Positions 46,924 through 56,300 of a stretch of 64,000 nucleotides of DNA are shown one piece after another. This DNA comes from Sporosarcina aquimarina (lineage in GTDB: Bacteria; Bacillota; Bacilli; Bacillales_A; Planococcaceae), in NCBI RefSeq assembly GCF_019748715.1, contig NZ_JACLBZ010000009.1:1-64000 (forward strand), written 5' to 3'. Every line of letters starts with the position of its first letter. Within the stretch, counting starts at the first letter, position 1. Both the position numbers and the translations under genes were made by a program. The notes beneath the pieces are model-generated. The model saw only the letters and a program-made list of their open reading frames with translations, ran no database searches and was not told where the DNA came from.

Positions 46924-47763
46924 TTGAAACCACATTTAATTGTTTTAGACTTAGACGGAACGTTATTGACTGATGAAAAAGTAATTTCTCCAAAGACTGA
47001 AGAAACATTGCAACTTGCGGCTTCTGAGGGGCACTATGTCATGATTGCGACAGGTCGTCCATACCGGGCTAGCGAAGTGTATTACCGCCAGCTTGGACTG
47101 ACTACACCGATCGTCAATTTTAATGGCGCCTTCGTCCATCACCCATCAGATACTTCCTGGAAGACTATTCACGAAACGATTGCCCTTCCTATCGTCAACG
47201 AAGTAGTGGAAGCGATGCAGCAGTTTCCGGTTGAGAATATCGTTGCAGAAGTGATGGACGATGTGTATGCTCAGTATCATGATGAGCGCTTTTTGGATAT
47301 CCTAAGCTTCGGTAATCCACGAATTACAGAAGGCGATATCCGAAGATCCTTAAAAACGGATCCGACCAGTTTATTGATCCAAGCAAACGAACAAACAGTG
47401 GATCCAATCCGTCAGCACCTTGAAGATATTCATGCGGAAGTAATCGACCATCGCCGCTGGGGCGCACCTTTTAATATCGTGGAAATTGTACGCCACGGTT
47501 TAAATAAAGCTGTCGGCATAGATGCAGTCTCAAAATGGCTGAATGTCCCACAAGACCGTATCATCGCTTTCGGCGACGAAGACAACGACCTGGAAATGAT
47601 TGATTACGCAGGAGTGGGCGTCGCAATGGGCAATGCCATCGACCGCCTAAAAACCATTGCAGACGAAGTAACCGACTCTAATAATGAAGACGGCATCTCG
47701 CATATCCTGAAAGATCGGCTCTCTTTAGGGAAAGTAAAACTTAAGACGAACAGCAGTAATTGA
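46924..47763 (+). CDS. yitU: Cof-type HAD hydrolase (YitU-like)
   Basis: 279-aa HAD phosphatase. Motif I DLDGTLLTDEK at residues 8-18, motif II in IATGRPYRA, the C2 cap, then motif IV FGDEDNDLEMIDYAG. In Bacillus YitU is one of the sugar-phosphate/FMN-precursor phosphatases. TTG start (MKPHLIVLDLDG) 8 nt after AGGAG; the frame extends 14 codons upstream without a better site. Followed by degV at 31 bp. Confidence 0.92.
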   Translation: MKPHLIVLDLDGTLLTDEKVISPKTEETLQLAASEGHYVMIATGRPYRASEVYYRQLGLTTPIVNFNGAFVHHPSDTSWKTIHETIALPIVNEVVEAMQQFPVENIVAEVMDDVYAQYHDERFLDILSFGNPRITEGDIRRSLKTDPTSLLIQANEQTVDPIRQHLEDIHAEVIDHRRWGAPFNIVEIVRHGLNKAVGIDAVSKWLNVPQDRIIAFGDEDNDLEMIDYAGVGVAMGNAIDRLKTIADEVTDSNNEDGISHILKDRLSLGKVKLKTNSSN

Positions 47764-47794
47764 TCGTAAATATATAAGTTCAGGGGGAATTCCA

Positions 47795-48652
47795 ATGAAA
47801 ATCTTTGCTGACAGTGCATGTGATCTGCCTATATCCTTTTTTGAAGAAAACGAAGTTGAATTATTCCCGCTAAGCGTCTTGCTGAATGGAAATGAATACG
47901 AGGATATCGTAGAAATTAACTCGAAAGAAATATTCGATGCAATCCGTAAAGGACAGCAACCAAAAACATCTCAAGTTTCGCTGGACACAATGATAAAAAC
48001 ATGGAAAGACTTGGCTGCCTCTGGAGAAGACGGCATCTACATCGCCTTCTCTTCCCAGCTTTCCGGCACCTACCAAACAGCCGTCATGGCCAGCGACCAA
48101 GTAAAAGAAGGCAACCCTTCTATGAATTTAGTACTCATCGACTCACGTTGCGCTTCGCTCGGTTACGGCCTGCTCGTCAAGGAAGCTGTTAGATTGCGCA
48201 AGGAAGGGCTGGATGTTCGAGAAATTGAACGAAAAATCCGTGCTATGGCTTCTCATATGGAACACTTATTCACAGTAGAAGACTTAGATTATTTAGCAAA
48301 GGGTGGTCGAGTGTCCAAAGCGAGCGCATTTTTCGGCGGCCTTCTCAATATCAAACCTTTACTGCACGTAGAAGGCGGAAAACTGGTACCAATTGAAAAA
48401 CACCGCGGCCGTAAAAAAGTCTTCCGGCGCATGATCGAAATAATGGAAGAACGCGGCAGTAACTTAGAAGAACAAACCATTGCGATCAGCCACGGAGACG
48501 ATCTGGCCACCGCAAATGAATTCAAAGCGATGATCGAAGAAGTAATCCAGCCAAAAGCAATCGAAATCCACCAAATCGGCTCGGTCATCGGTTCCCATGC
48601 AGGACCTGGAACTATCGCACTTTTCTTCCTTAATAAAGTAAGTTCTACCTAA
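47795..48652 (+). CDS. DegV-family fatty-acid-binding protein
   Basis: 285-aa DegV/FakB-type protein. ADSACDLP at the N-terminus, TSQVSLD (fatty-acid carboxylate-binding TSQxS), LSGTYQTA and GGRVSKASAFFGGLLNIKPLL. FakB proteins present fatty acids to the FakA kinase for phosphorylation. ATG after CAGGGGGAATTCCA. Probably co-transcribed with yitU; terminator follows. Confidence 0.92.
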   Translation: MKIFADSACDLPISFFEENEVELFPLSVLLNGNEYEDIVEINSKEIFDAIRKGQQPKTSQVSLDTMIKTWKDLAASGEDGIYIAFSSQLSGTYQTAVMASDQVKEGNPSMNLVLIDSRCASLGYGLLVKEAVRLRKEGLDVREIERKIRAMASHMEHLFTVEDLDYLAKGGRVSKASAFFGGLLNIKPLLHVEGGKLVPIEKHRGRKKVFRRMIEIMEERGSNLEEQTIAISHGDDLATANEFKAMIEEVIQPKAIEIHQIGSVIGSHAGPGTIALFFLNKVSST

Positions 48653-48667
48653 CCAATAGCAAATAGG

Positions 48668-48713
48668 CAATCCTGAAGTCAAAAACGTCCTTCAGTGATT
48701 GCCTTTTTTCTCG
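48668..48713 (+). terminator. Terminator of degV
   Basis: AGGCAATC-TGAAG / CTTCA-GATTGCCT with TTTTTT tail. Confidence 0.85.
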
Positions 48714-48755
48714 TTAGCAGGGAGTAGAATCAGGGGTACGCACTAAAATACCGGG

Positions 48756-48789
48756 AAACCGAACCAAAGTGCCGACAAACCGAACCAAA
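48756..48789 (+). repeat. Short 21-bp-period direct repeat
   Basis: AAACCGAACCAAA at 48756-48768 and again at 48777-48789; looser relatives (CGCACCAAACCAG) follow. Part of a gene-free stretch (48714-48908) with skewed, A/C-rich plus strand. Confidence 0.6.
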
Positions 48790-48909
48790 ACTCTTCGGCT
48801 CCAAACATTAGTCTAGTAGTACCGCACCAAACCAGCCATCAAGCGATCCAAACAGCCGGCTCACCACACCTTTCCTTCCCCTGGCAATTATTTAGAATAA
48901 TTTTCATAC

Positions 48910-48966
48910 ATAAAAAAGGAGCCATCCGAAAAGTCAGTTAAAAATGACTTCCTGGACAACTCCGGT
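48910..48966 (-). terminator. Terminator of the amylase-like gene
   Basis: Interrupted stem GGAG..TCC..AAGTCA / TGACTT..GGA..CTCC; TTTTTTATG tail on the minus strand. Confidence 0.8.
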
Positions 48967-48973
48967 TCTTATG

Positions 48974-50425
48974 TTATTCCTTCGCTTGTTCTTCTTTCGA
49001 CGCTTCATCTCTCCTGCGCTGTCTTCCCTTGCGAATCACCGAAAACAAGAATGCCAGGAAGAAGACATACACTAATATCGAAGCAATCAGATAAGGTGTA
49101 TTGAATCCTTTATCATCCTCTACGATATAAACTTCAGCTAATTCACGGTCCAGAACGATGTGAAATTTATTGTCTTTCGTTTCCTTGACTAAATCTTGAC
49201 CTAATACACCACGCAGCTTTTTCTTTTCCCCAATTTCTGAAGGATCAATCTCTAAGCTTTGTACTTCAGATGTGTTATTGATCGCGATGATCCATTTTTC
49301 CTTTTCAGAAGAACGTTCGAACACGATAAATCCATCTTTATTGTGCAAAATCTTGAAATCACCGGATCGCAATGTTTCGGAATCATTACGCAGCGTGTTA
49401 AGGTCACCAATCCACTCATGTAATTCCATATCTGTCTTAAAGTTAAAGAATGGATGTGATTCTGGTGCTTCTTTTCCGTTCACTGCAATTTCTGTCGCAT
49501 ACGGAACTAACGGAACGCCCGGCAACATGAATTGCGCAGTTGTTGCTACCTTCCAACGAGTGGGCGGGAATTGGCGCAATTCCACCATTTCATAAGTGAA
49601 ACGCGGTCCTGTCAAATCATCAAATTGCAGAAGTTTGTCCGCATCCTCATTGGTGAAAATATCCAATGCAGAAGAATCAGGATTCACCTGTACAAACGAC
49701 TTTTGAATTGCCTGACTGCGCTCTTCAGCCGGTACACTGTCGAATGCGGCTTCGCTAGGCTCGTTGGTAATGACGTATAATCCTTCGCGCATCTCTTTCA
49801 GCGCATTGATCATCTTATCAAGAAACTCTGTGTCTGCCTGCTCAAGATGCGTCAGACGGATTCCGTCAATTTTATAATCCTCGACAAATTGCACAACTGC
49901 ACTAATGATTTGATCTTGCGCTTTCGGTTTACTTAAATCCCAATCAATCGTTCCTTCTTCAGCAGGGATTGTCGGGAGCTGACTTGCCCAGACATGGTCG
50001 GAACTAACGTTTCCAAGTGGAAAATCCGCCATGACTTTCAATTTATTGTCATGCAATTCTTTGATCAGTTCAGTAAATTCCTTTTTCGTTCCGAAATGCG
50101 GTTCGATCTCTGAATAATCGAGTACTTGATTCCCATCATACGTTGCTGTGCTGAAAACAGGGCCAACGGAAATCATTGTAAAATGCATATCGAGCAAATG
50201 TTGCAATCTGTTGCTGATCCCAGCAAAGTCCCCGCCATTGAAAGCATGAGGGTCCCTTGCATTGACTTCTATATCATTCGATCCCAAGCCGTTATTGAAA
50301 CGGTCAACGAGCAGATCATAGATACTTTCATCACTGAAGGATTGCTTCGTATCAGCGTATGTGATCGGTTGTGCTATGGATAGGGCAAGCATGCATGCTG
50401 CCAGTAGTCCGGTGATTCGTTTCAC
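48974..50425 (-). CDS. Membrane-anchored alpha-amylase-like (GH13) protein, catalytic motifs degenerate
   Basis: 483 aa. Signal peptide (residues 1-24, ends ITYA), a GH13-like barrel (SIYDLLVDRFNNG, FNGGDFAGISNRLQHLLDM, MADFPLGNVSSDH), a beta C-domain, one membrane helix (about 447-467) and a basic/acidic cytoplasmic tail. GH13 region II should read GxRxDxxxH; here it is GIRLTHLEQ (188-196), so the nucleophile Asp is Thr192 and the His is Gln196. Region III has NE (Glu222 possibly kept); region IV reads TNED (Asp261 kept, His lost). Probably not an active amylase; it may bind glycans. GTG start, 10 nt after AAGGAGG. Confidence 0.8.
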   Translation of the reverse strand: MKRITGLLAACMLALSIAQPITYADTKQSFSDESIYDLLVDRFNNGLGSNDIEVNARDPHAFNGGDFAGISNRLQHLLDMHFTMISVGPVFSTATYDGNQVLDYSEIEPHFGTKKEFTELIKELHDNKLKVMADFPLGNVSSDHVWASQLPTIPAEEGTIDWDLSKPKAQDQIISAVVQFVEDYKIDGIRLTHLEQADTEFLDKMINALKEMREGLYVITNEPSEAAFDSVPAEERSQAIQKSFVQVNPDSSALDIFTNEDADKLLQFDDLTGPRFTYEMVELRQFPPTRWKVATTAQFMLPGVPLVPYATEIAVNGKEAPESHPFFNFKTDMELHEWIGDLNTLRNDSETLRSGDFKILHNKDGFIVFERSSEKEKWIIAINNTSEVQSLEIDPSEIGEKKKLRGVLGQDLVKETKDNKFHIVLDRELAEVYIVEDDKGFNTPYLIASILVYVFFLAFLFSVIRKGRQRRRDEASKEEQAKE

Positions 50426-50565
50426 TGTAGTAAATCCTCCTTACGCAAACTCTTTTATTAGTTTATCAAACGGCTGAAGGTGACGCCATTCTTTCTTCAT
50501 AAAAGGGTGAATGCTCATTGTAAATACGGCAATCTTGTGAATTGCAGCTAGGTGCAATCAAACAA

Positions 50566-50602
50566 AAAACAGAGGGTGGAATGTTATGAATTCCTCCTCT
50601 GT
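50566..50602 (-). terminator. Terminator of the 42-aa gene
   Basis: AACAGAGG-GGAAT / ATTCC-CCTCTGTT with TTTTTTGTTTG on the minus strand. Confidence 0.8.
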
Positions 50603-50619
50603 TAGCTCTTTCCGGTCAT

Positions 50620-50748
50620 TTAATTGTCATCTTCCGAAAAAAAATCCGGATCTTGCTGTTTACGCGAACTAACGAAAACGGAGACTGCAAACAGCGCCAT
50701 CAACAAGAGGACTACTGCTAAGAAGATCCATCCAGTCTGTGTTGACAT
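50620..50748 (-). CDS. Small single-span membrane peptide, 42 aa
   Basis: One helix (about residues 7-26, WIFLAVVLLLMALFAVSVFV) followed by SSRKQQDPDFFSEDDN, giving a basic then acidic cytoplasmic tail. ATG 8 nt after AAAAGGAG; its own terminator follows. Just below yisL on the same strand, 33 bp apart, so probably co-transcribed. No family recognised. Confidence 0.72.
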   Translation of the reverse strand: MSTQTGWIFLAVVLLLMALFAVSVFVSSRKQQDPDFFSEDDN

Positions 50749-50781
50749 TTGCCCATCTCCTTTTGTTCTAATCGTTCGGTA

Positions 50782-51156
50782 TTATGCAAAAAAGTCGAAA
50801 CCGAGCGGCAGTTTGAATCCGATGAATAGAGTAGCCAGCAAGAACACAACGAATAAAATCCACATAAGACCTGTGTTCTTCCCCTTGCTTCCTCGGACCA
50901 ATGTCATCTCCATGAATCCGATCGTCAAAAGACCTAATAAGAATTTAATGCCGTATAGCATCGAATCATTCGTCTGGTATTTGAAAAACAATGCAGCACC
51001 AGACACGATAATTAAAATATAAAACAAACGCAAAATCATATGTGTAATCTTTTTCCCTTTCGTTCCTGCAGCCATACTAGCTGAAGCTAGAAAGAGAATG
51101 ATACCCACTACCCAAGTAAATATATGAAAGTGGGTCGTATCTGTTAAGAATCCCAA
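50782..51156 (-). CDS. yisL: UPF0344 membrane protein YisL
   Basis: 124-aa protein with four membrane helices, function unknown. HFHIFTWVVGIILFLAS, KITHMILRLFYILIIVSGA and MEMTLVRGSKGKNTG are family-specific. TTG start is 6 nt after GAGGTG; a GTG three codons earlier overlaps that site. Same neighbourhood as B. subtilis yisL-yisK. Confidence 0.88.
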   Translation of the reverse strand: MGFLTDTTHFHIFTWVVGIILFLASASMAAGTKGKKITHMILRLFYILIIVSGAALFFKYQTNDSMLYGIKFLLGLLTIGFMEMTLVRGSKGKNTGLMWILFVVFLLATLFIGFKLPLGFDFFA

Positions 51157-51256
51157 TCCTGACACCTCATTTTATTATGTAGTCGAATGATACTTTACCA
51201 TGTTTTCCAATCGACTACTATTCTATTGCTCATATTATCGAAACTGTAAATAAATT

Positions 51257-52156
51257 TTATTCGAAACGATTCACCAATGTCCCGATTCCTTCAATTGAAA
51301 CTTTCACCGTATCGCCTTGCTTTAAGAAAGTAGGCGGCGTCATGCCCTTCCCTACGCCAGCTGGAGTGCCTGTTAAAATGACATCACCCGGTTCAAGCGT
51401 TACATATTTGGAGATTTCTGCAATTAATTCATCAATTTTAAACATCATGGATGACGTATTGCCATTTTGACGTACTTCATCGTTCACTTTTGTGACGACT
51501 GATAAATTCTGTGGGTTTGGAATCTCGTCTTTCGTTACAACATAAGGCCCCATTGGACATGTGCCGTCTAGACTCTTACCAAGGAAAAATTGTTTATGGT
51601 CAGCTTGGACATTTCGTGCAGTAATATCGTTACCGATCGTGTAGCCGAATACATAGTCATACGCTAATTGTTTTGGAATGTTTTTCCCTGTTTTACTGAT
51701 GACGACGGCAAGCTCTCCCTCGTAATCTAGGGAATCTGTCACATCACTATGAATTGGCAGCGTCTGCTCATCTCCGGCAATTGCTGTCGGAGCCTTTGTA
51801 AATATCATGACCTTTTCAGGCGGTGCTTCTGCTCCCATTTCCTGCGCATGCTCTGCATAGTTCTTGCCTACGCACATTACATTCTTAGGCGTACGAGGAA
51901 TCGGTGATAGCCATTCAACATCAGTAAATGCATATTTAAATTGCGCCGCATTTTCACCCGCTTCAGTTTCCTCTACTAATTTACGAACCATTTCCACAAA
52001 ATCCATGCCAAGGGACACGGCCTCGATCATCGTCTTCGGAAAATCTGCTTGCTGCTGTGCTTGCGCCATAGCGAGCACATCCCAAACTGCTTCCTCACGT
52101 TTCACTTTCGGTCCGAATAAAGTTTGCCCTTCGTAACGGAATGACAATAATTTCAT
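51257..52156 (-). CDS. yisK: Fumarylacetoacetate hydrolase family protein YisK
   Basis: 299-aa FAH-fold enzyme. Metal site in DYEGELAVVI (Asp, two Glu), FGYTIGNDITARNVQ, KSLDGTCPMGPYVV and GDVILTGTPAGVG. B. subtilis YisK is reported to decarboxylate oxaloacetate and to interact with the Mbl cytoskeleton; here only the family can be assigned. ATG before KLLSFRYEG; AAAGGG lies 12 nt upstream. The frame continues 40 codons upstream into the neighbouring gene but that part is not conserved. Confidence 0.9.
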   Translation of the reverse strand: MKLLSFRYEGQTLFGPKVKREEAVWDVLAMAQAQQQADFPKTMIEAVSLGMDFVEMVRKLVEETEAGENAAQFKYAFTDVEWLSPIPRTPKNVMCVGKNYAEHAQEMGAEAPPEKVMIFTKAPTAIAGDEQTLPIHSDVTDSLDYEGELAVVISKTGKNIPKQLAYDYVFGYTIGNDITARNVQADHKQFFLGKSLDGTCPMGPYVVTKDEIPNPQNLSVVTKVNDEVRQNGNTSSMMFKIDELIAEISKYVTLEPGDVILTGTPAGVGKGMTPPTFLKQGDTVKVSIEGIGTLVNRFE

Positions 52157-52211
52157 GTGTATGCCCAACCCTTTCCATGTGTATTCACATACTACTATGT
52201 TACGACAAAAT

Positions 52212-53399
52212 CTATACTTTTTCCTCTTTATTACTAAAATTCTTCCCATAAGACAACTTTCTCCATACATATTCAAGAGGTCCGATGCGGAATTTCGACA
52301 GCCAAATTTGTGCTGCGATCAATTGGATCACAAATATTCCGATCGCCAGCCACGTACCTGTCACTATATCTACTTTACCATAGAGACCAGCTCCGTATGA
52401 ATAGAAAATCAGCGTCGCAATGATCGATTGCATGATATACGTCGTGAATGCCATTCTCCCGAGCGTTGCGAACGGTTTCGTCACGATTTTCAGGAATGGA
52501 ATTTGCCATAACAACATCAACAGAGCAGCGTGTCCTATCGCTAGAATCGGCCCGCCAAATGTTGACTGTACAATTATGATATTTTCAAATTTCGGTCCGT
52601 CGATGTATGGTACATTCTTCAATAAAACACCCAATGTAATACCGACGATCATGGTGACGACCAATTTCCCTTTCATTGCATACATCTTCTCGACGACTTT
52701 CCACTTCGAAAACGCAGCACCGAGCATCATGAGCGGCAAAACAGCGAAAAATGACGTGAACACACCGACTACTCCGAACGTGAACCATTCACCCAGCCGA
52801 AACATGAAGATTTCTCCAAATGAACCGTGTGCATAAGCCGAGATGGCAAGCTCGATCTGATGGATATCCACAAAGCCGTCGAGCAAAGAATTCGGATTAA
52901 TTTTCCGGCTGAAGACGAGCAAGATATACACCAACACCGAAGGCACGATATATAAGACAAGTGCCAATGAAAACAGCCATTTCTTCGGTATCCTAACAAG
53001 AGCGATCATTACAAAGCCCATGATGGCATACGTAAATAAAATATCTCCAAACCAGATCAGCAACGCATGCAGAATTCCGAATAAGAGCAGCCAACTCATG
53101 CGGCGTGCCATGAACGGTGCAAACGGTGTATGGTTCTTCAACGATTTCTCATACTGCATATTTAATCCGTAACCGAACAGCATCGCAAACAGCGGATAGA
53201 AACTCGCTTCGACAAACACATCAATAAAATGAAATGCCGACTGTTCACCCGGCGTTGAAAACCATGTATAGGGATCCATATACGCATAAGGCGAATGAAA
53301 GTGCAGCATATTTGCGATGATAATTCCTAATAAAGCAATTCCCCTTAGAAAATCGAGTCCTTCAACTCGCTCCGTTAGGGAAGTAGGAGTCAACTTCAA
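52212..53399 (-). CDS. DUF418 membrane protein (YeiB-like)
   Basis: 395 aa with about ten membrane helices. N-terminal EGLDFLRGIALLGIIIANM is the acyltransferase/DUF418 signature; the C-terminal part (AFTTYIMQSIIATLIFYSYG, GPLEYVWRKLSYGK) is DUF418. Function unknown; relatives are linked to envelope acyl transfer. The TTG start overlaps the addA stop by 4 nt (TTGA), with GGAGG 7 nt upstream inside addA, so it is translationally coupled to the recombination operon. Confidence 0.88.
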   Translation of the reverse strand: MKLTPTSLTERVEGLDFLRGIALLGIIIANMLHFHSPYAYMDPYTWFSTPGEQSAFHFIDVFVEASFYPLFAMLFGYGLNMQYEKSLKNHTPFAPFMARRMSWLLLFGILHALLIWFGDILFTYAIMGFVMIALVRIPKKWLFSLALVLYIVPSVLVYILLVFSRKINPNSLLDGFVDIHQIELAISAYAHGSFGEIFMFRLGEWFTFGVVGVFTSFFAVLPLMMLGAAFSKWKVVEKMYAMKGKLVVTMIVGITLGVLLKNVPYIDGPKFENIIIVQSTFGGPILAIGHAALLMLLWQIPFLKIVTKPFATLGRMAFTTYIMQSIIATLIFYSYGAGLYGKVDIVTGTWLAIGIFVIQLIAAQIWLSKFRIGPLEYVWRKLSYGKNFSNKEEKV

Positions 53400-56300
53400 A
53401 CCAATTCCTCCTGTAGTCTAATTGTTTTCGCTCCATCAAATAAGTAGAGGAGCATTTCTTTTATTTCAATAGCCAAAATGGATTGCAGTACATTTTTATA
53501 TAAATTCAACTGCGTACCATAGCGTTTCTGCATTTCATTCGACAAAGCTTTTTCCGAATGAAAACCGCTTACTTGGTCCGTTTTATAATCGACGAGTACC
53601 CATTCCCCATCTTCATGGAACAAGCAATCCGCGATCCCTTGCAAGAGTTGGAACTCTCCTTGTTCAGCAGGCAGCGCATAGGTGAATGGCATTTCACGCA
53701 ATACTTGATCGGCTTGTTGCAGGCGTTTGCCTAAAGATGTTCCATAAAACCGCACAATTGCATCGGCATCAACAGCAGCCACCTCTTCTTTCGTCAGCAA
53801 CTCACGTTTCTCTAGTTCCTCTACAAACTCGCTAGCTTGCGTTACATTTAAAGGGCGCTTCAGATCAATATGCTGCATGACGGTATGCATGGCCGTTCCG
53901 ACTTCCGCTTTCGTCAAGGAACGCTGCTGCAAAAAGGACGGTCGATCATGCAGGAAGGACGGTTTATTCGTTATCTCAGGTGATCTCTCTTCAAACGGAT
54001 CGGCATCTCCCCGTTCTAACTCCAGTAGGGCAATCCGTTTCAATTCACTGACAGACTGCTTGGAAGGCATCTCTACAGCATGCTCGTAAGGATAACGCGC
54101 CTCAAACCGATGTTGAATCGTTTCCACTAACTGTGAATCAGCAGTAAACGAAGCTTCACTATCCAACGGAATCCAGTCATCGACTTCTACTGCATCTGAA
54201 CTGTGAAATGCGGAAAACGGATAGGCATTGACGTCCCAAGATGACGGATCGTCCATCAATTCACCACCAACCGCCTTGCCGAACTTGCCAAAATCGATAT
54301 GGCGTGCAATCGCAGGACCAATCCAGTCTAGATAACCGGCCGCCCGGGAACGCTTATACTCAGGCAGCGGAGCAGATGGATCGAGCAGCTGTGCTTCCTG
54401 CCATTGACTGACAGCCTTTTCGATATCCTTCACAGAAGCGATCAATTCCAGATGCTCTTTCGCCCGCGTCATCGCCACGTAGAGCACCCGCATTTCTTCC
54501 GCCCGCATCTCCAGCTCCTTCTTCTCTTTCACAGCTAGGAACGGCAGCGAAGTGAAAGTGATGCGTTTTTCGGGATCAATCGCTTTGACGGCCAACCCAA
54601 AATGCTGGTCGAATAAATACGGCTGATGAAAGTCCATTTTATTGAACGGACGTCCCATCCCAGCTAAAAATACATAAGGGAATTCCAGACCTTTCGACGA
54701 ATGAATTGTCATAATTCGCACGACATTTTCTTTCTCACTCATGAAACGCGCTTCCCCGAGATCGTCTCCTCGTTTTTGCATGCGATCGATGAAACGCAGG
54801 AATCGGAACAATCCTCGGAAAGACGTCTTCTCATATGCCATCGCTCGATCATGCAGCGCACGCAAATTGGCCTGACGCTGTTTACCATTCGGCAGAATTC
54901 CGACCATTTCATAATAAAACGTATCCTGATATACTTTCCAAATCAAGTCCGACAGCGATCCATGGCGCGCCATATTACGCCAGTCCTCGAGTCGCAGGAA
55001 GAAACGCTGAAGCTTCTCCTGTGTTACCGGCTCCACGCCAGCCCCGCCTGTCTGAATGAACGTTTGAACCGCTTCGTAAAACGGAGCATTCGGTTTCGCC
55101 AGGCGGATTTGTGCCAGTTCATTTTCGGTCATACCGACAAACGGTGCACGCAAAACCGATACGAGCGGAATGTCTTGATACGGATTATCGATGACCCGCA
55201 ATGTGTTGAGCATAATCATCACTTCAATCGCATCGAAATAACCGGAAGACAATTCCACATAGACCGGAATGCCGGCTGCTTTCAATTCATCCGCTATCTC
55301 ACTGGACCACGTCATCGAGCGCATCAAAATGACAATATCGCGATACTCAAGCGGCCGTTTCTTGCCGCTGAATGCATCCGCCACTTGCTCCTTATTAGCC
55401 TGCCACTGCTTGATTTTCTGTGCAATGAAACGCGCTTCAGCCTGTGACTTCTTCAACTCTTGCTGTGCTTCCTGCTCTTCCGATAAATCCGCGTCCTCTT
55501 CATTCTCATAAAGAATCGTTAGCCCGGCCGCCACTTCTTTCTCTGGATATTGCGCACCATATTTCAATGCCGCTGCGTCATCGTATTCGATTTCCCCGAC
55601 ACGCACACCCATAATCTGTTTGAAAATGAAGTTCGTCGCATTAAGCACTTCCGTACGGCTCCGGAAATTCGCATTCAGATCAATTTTCAGTCCTTGATCG
55701 AGCGGTTCTGCCGTAAAGCGTTCGTATTTGCCCAAGAACAGACCAGGTTCTGCAAGTCGGAATCGATAGATTGACTGTTTGACATCGCCCACCATAAACA
55801 AATTGCCGTCCGCTTCTCCGCCTTGCTTGATCAATTGAAGAATTGCTTCCTGCAAAAAATTCACGTCTTGATACTCATCAACCAATACTTCAGCAAAGCG
55901 ATTTTGATAATCCATCGCAATATCGGAAGGTACAAGTTTTCCGTCTTTTTCATCCGATAAGATTTGCAGCGCATAATGTTCCAAGTCAGAGAAATCCACA
56001 AGCCCTCGTTCTTCTTTCAGCGCCTGATAACGAACCGCAAAATCTTCGACCAACTCGACGAGTGTTTGCATCAATGGAGCCATCAGACGGATTTCTTCCA
56101 GCAATCTCTCCGGTGTCCGCGTAAAATAGGTCTCTTTCAATGCGTTAACAATTTTTTTGACCGACTCGCGCATCGCCTTACCACGCTTCGCCAGTTCTTC
56201 ATCGCAGGAATCTTTCTTGATCATCCCTGCTTTCATCCATTTAAGTGTCTGGAAATAGGCATAGACATCTTCCCAATTACCGTTGATGACGTATTCCAGT

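Noticed and set aside
48756-48860. CRISPR array
   Set aside because: Only two exact 13-bp repeats with 8-bp gaps, no cas genes, no 24-37-bp repeats.
54701-55447. Long plus-strand frames opposite addA (up to 248 aa), and similar ones opposite addB
   Set aside because: Antisense to clearly conserved addA/addB codons, no ribosome sites, compositions rich in His/Arg/Cys typical of shadow frames.
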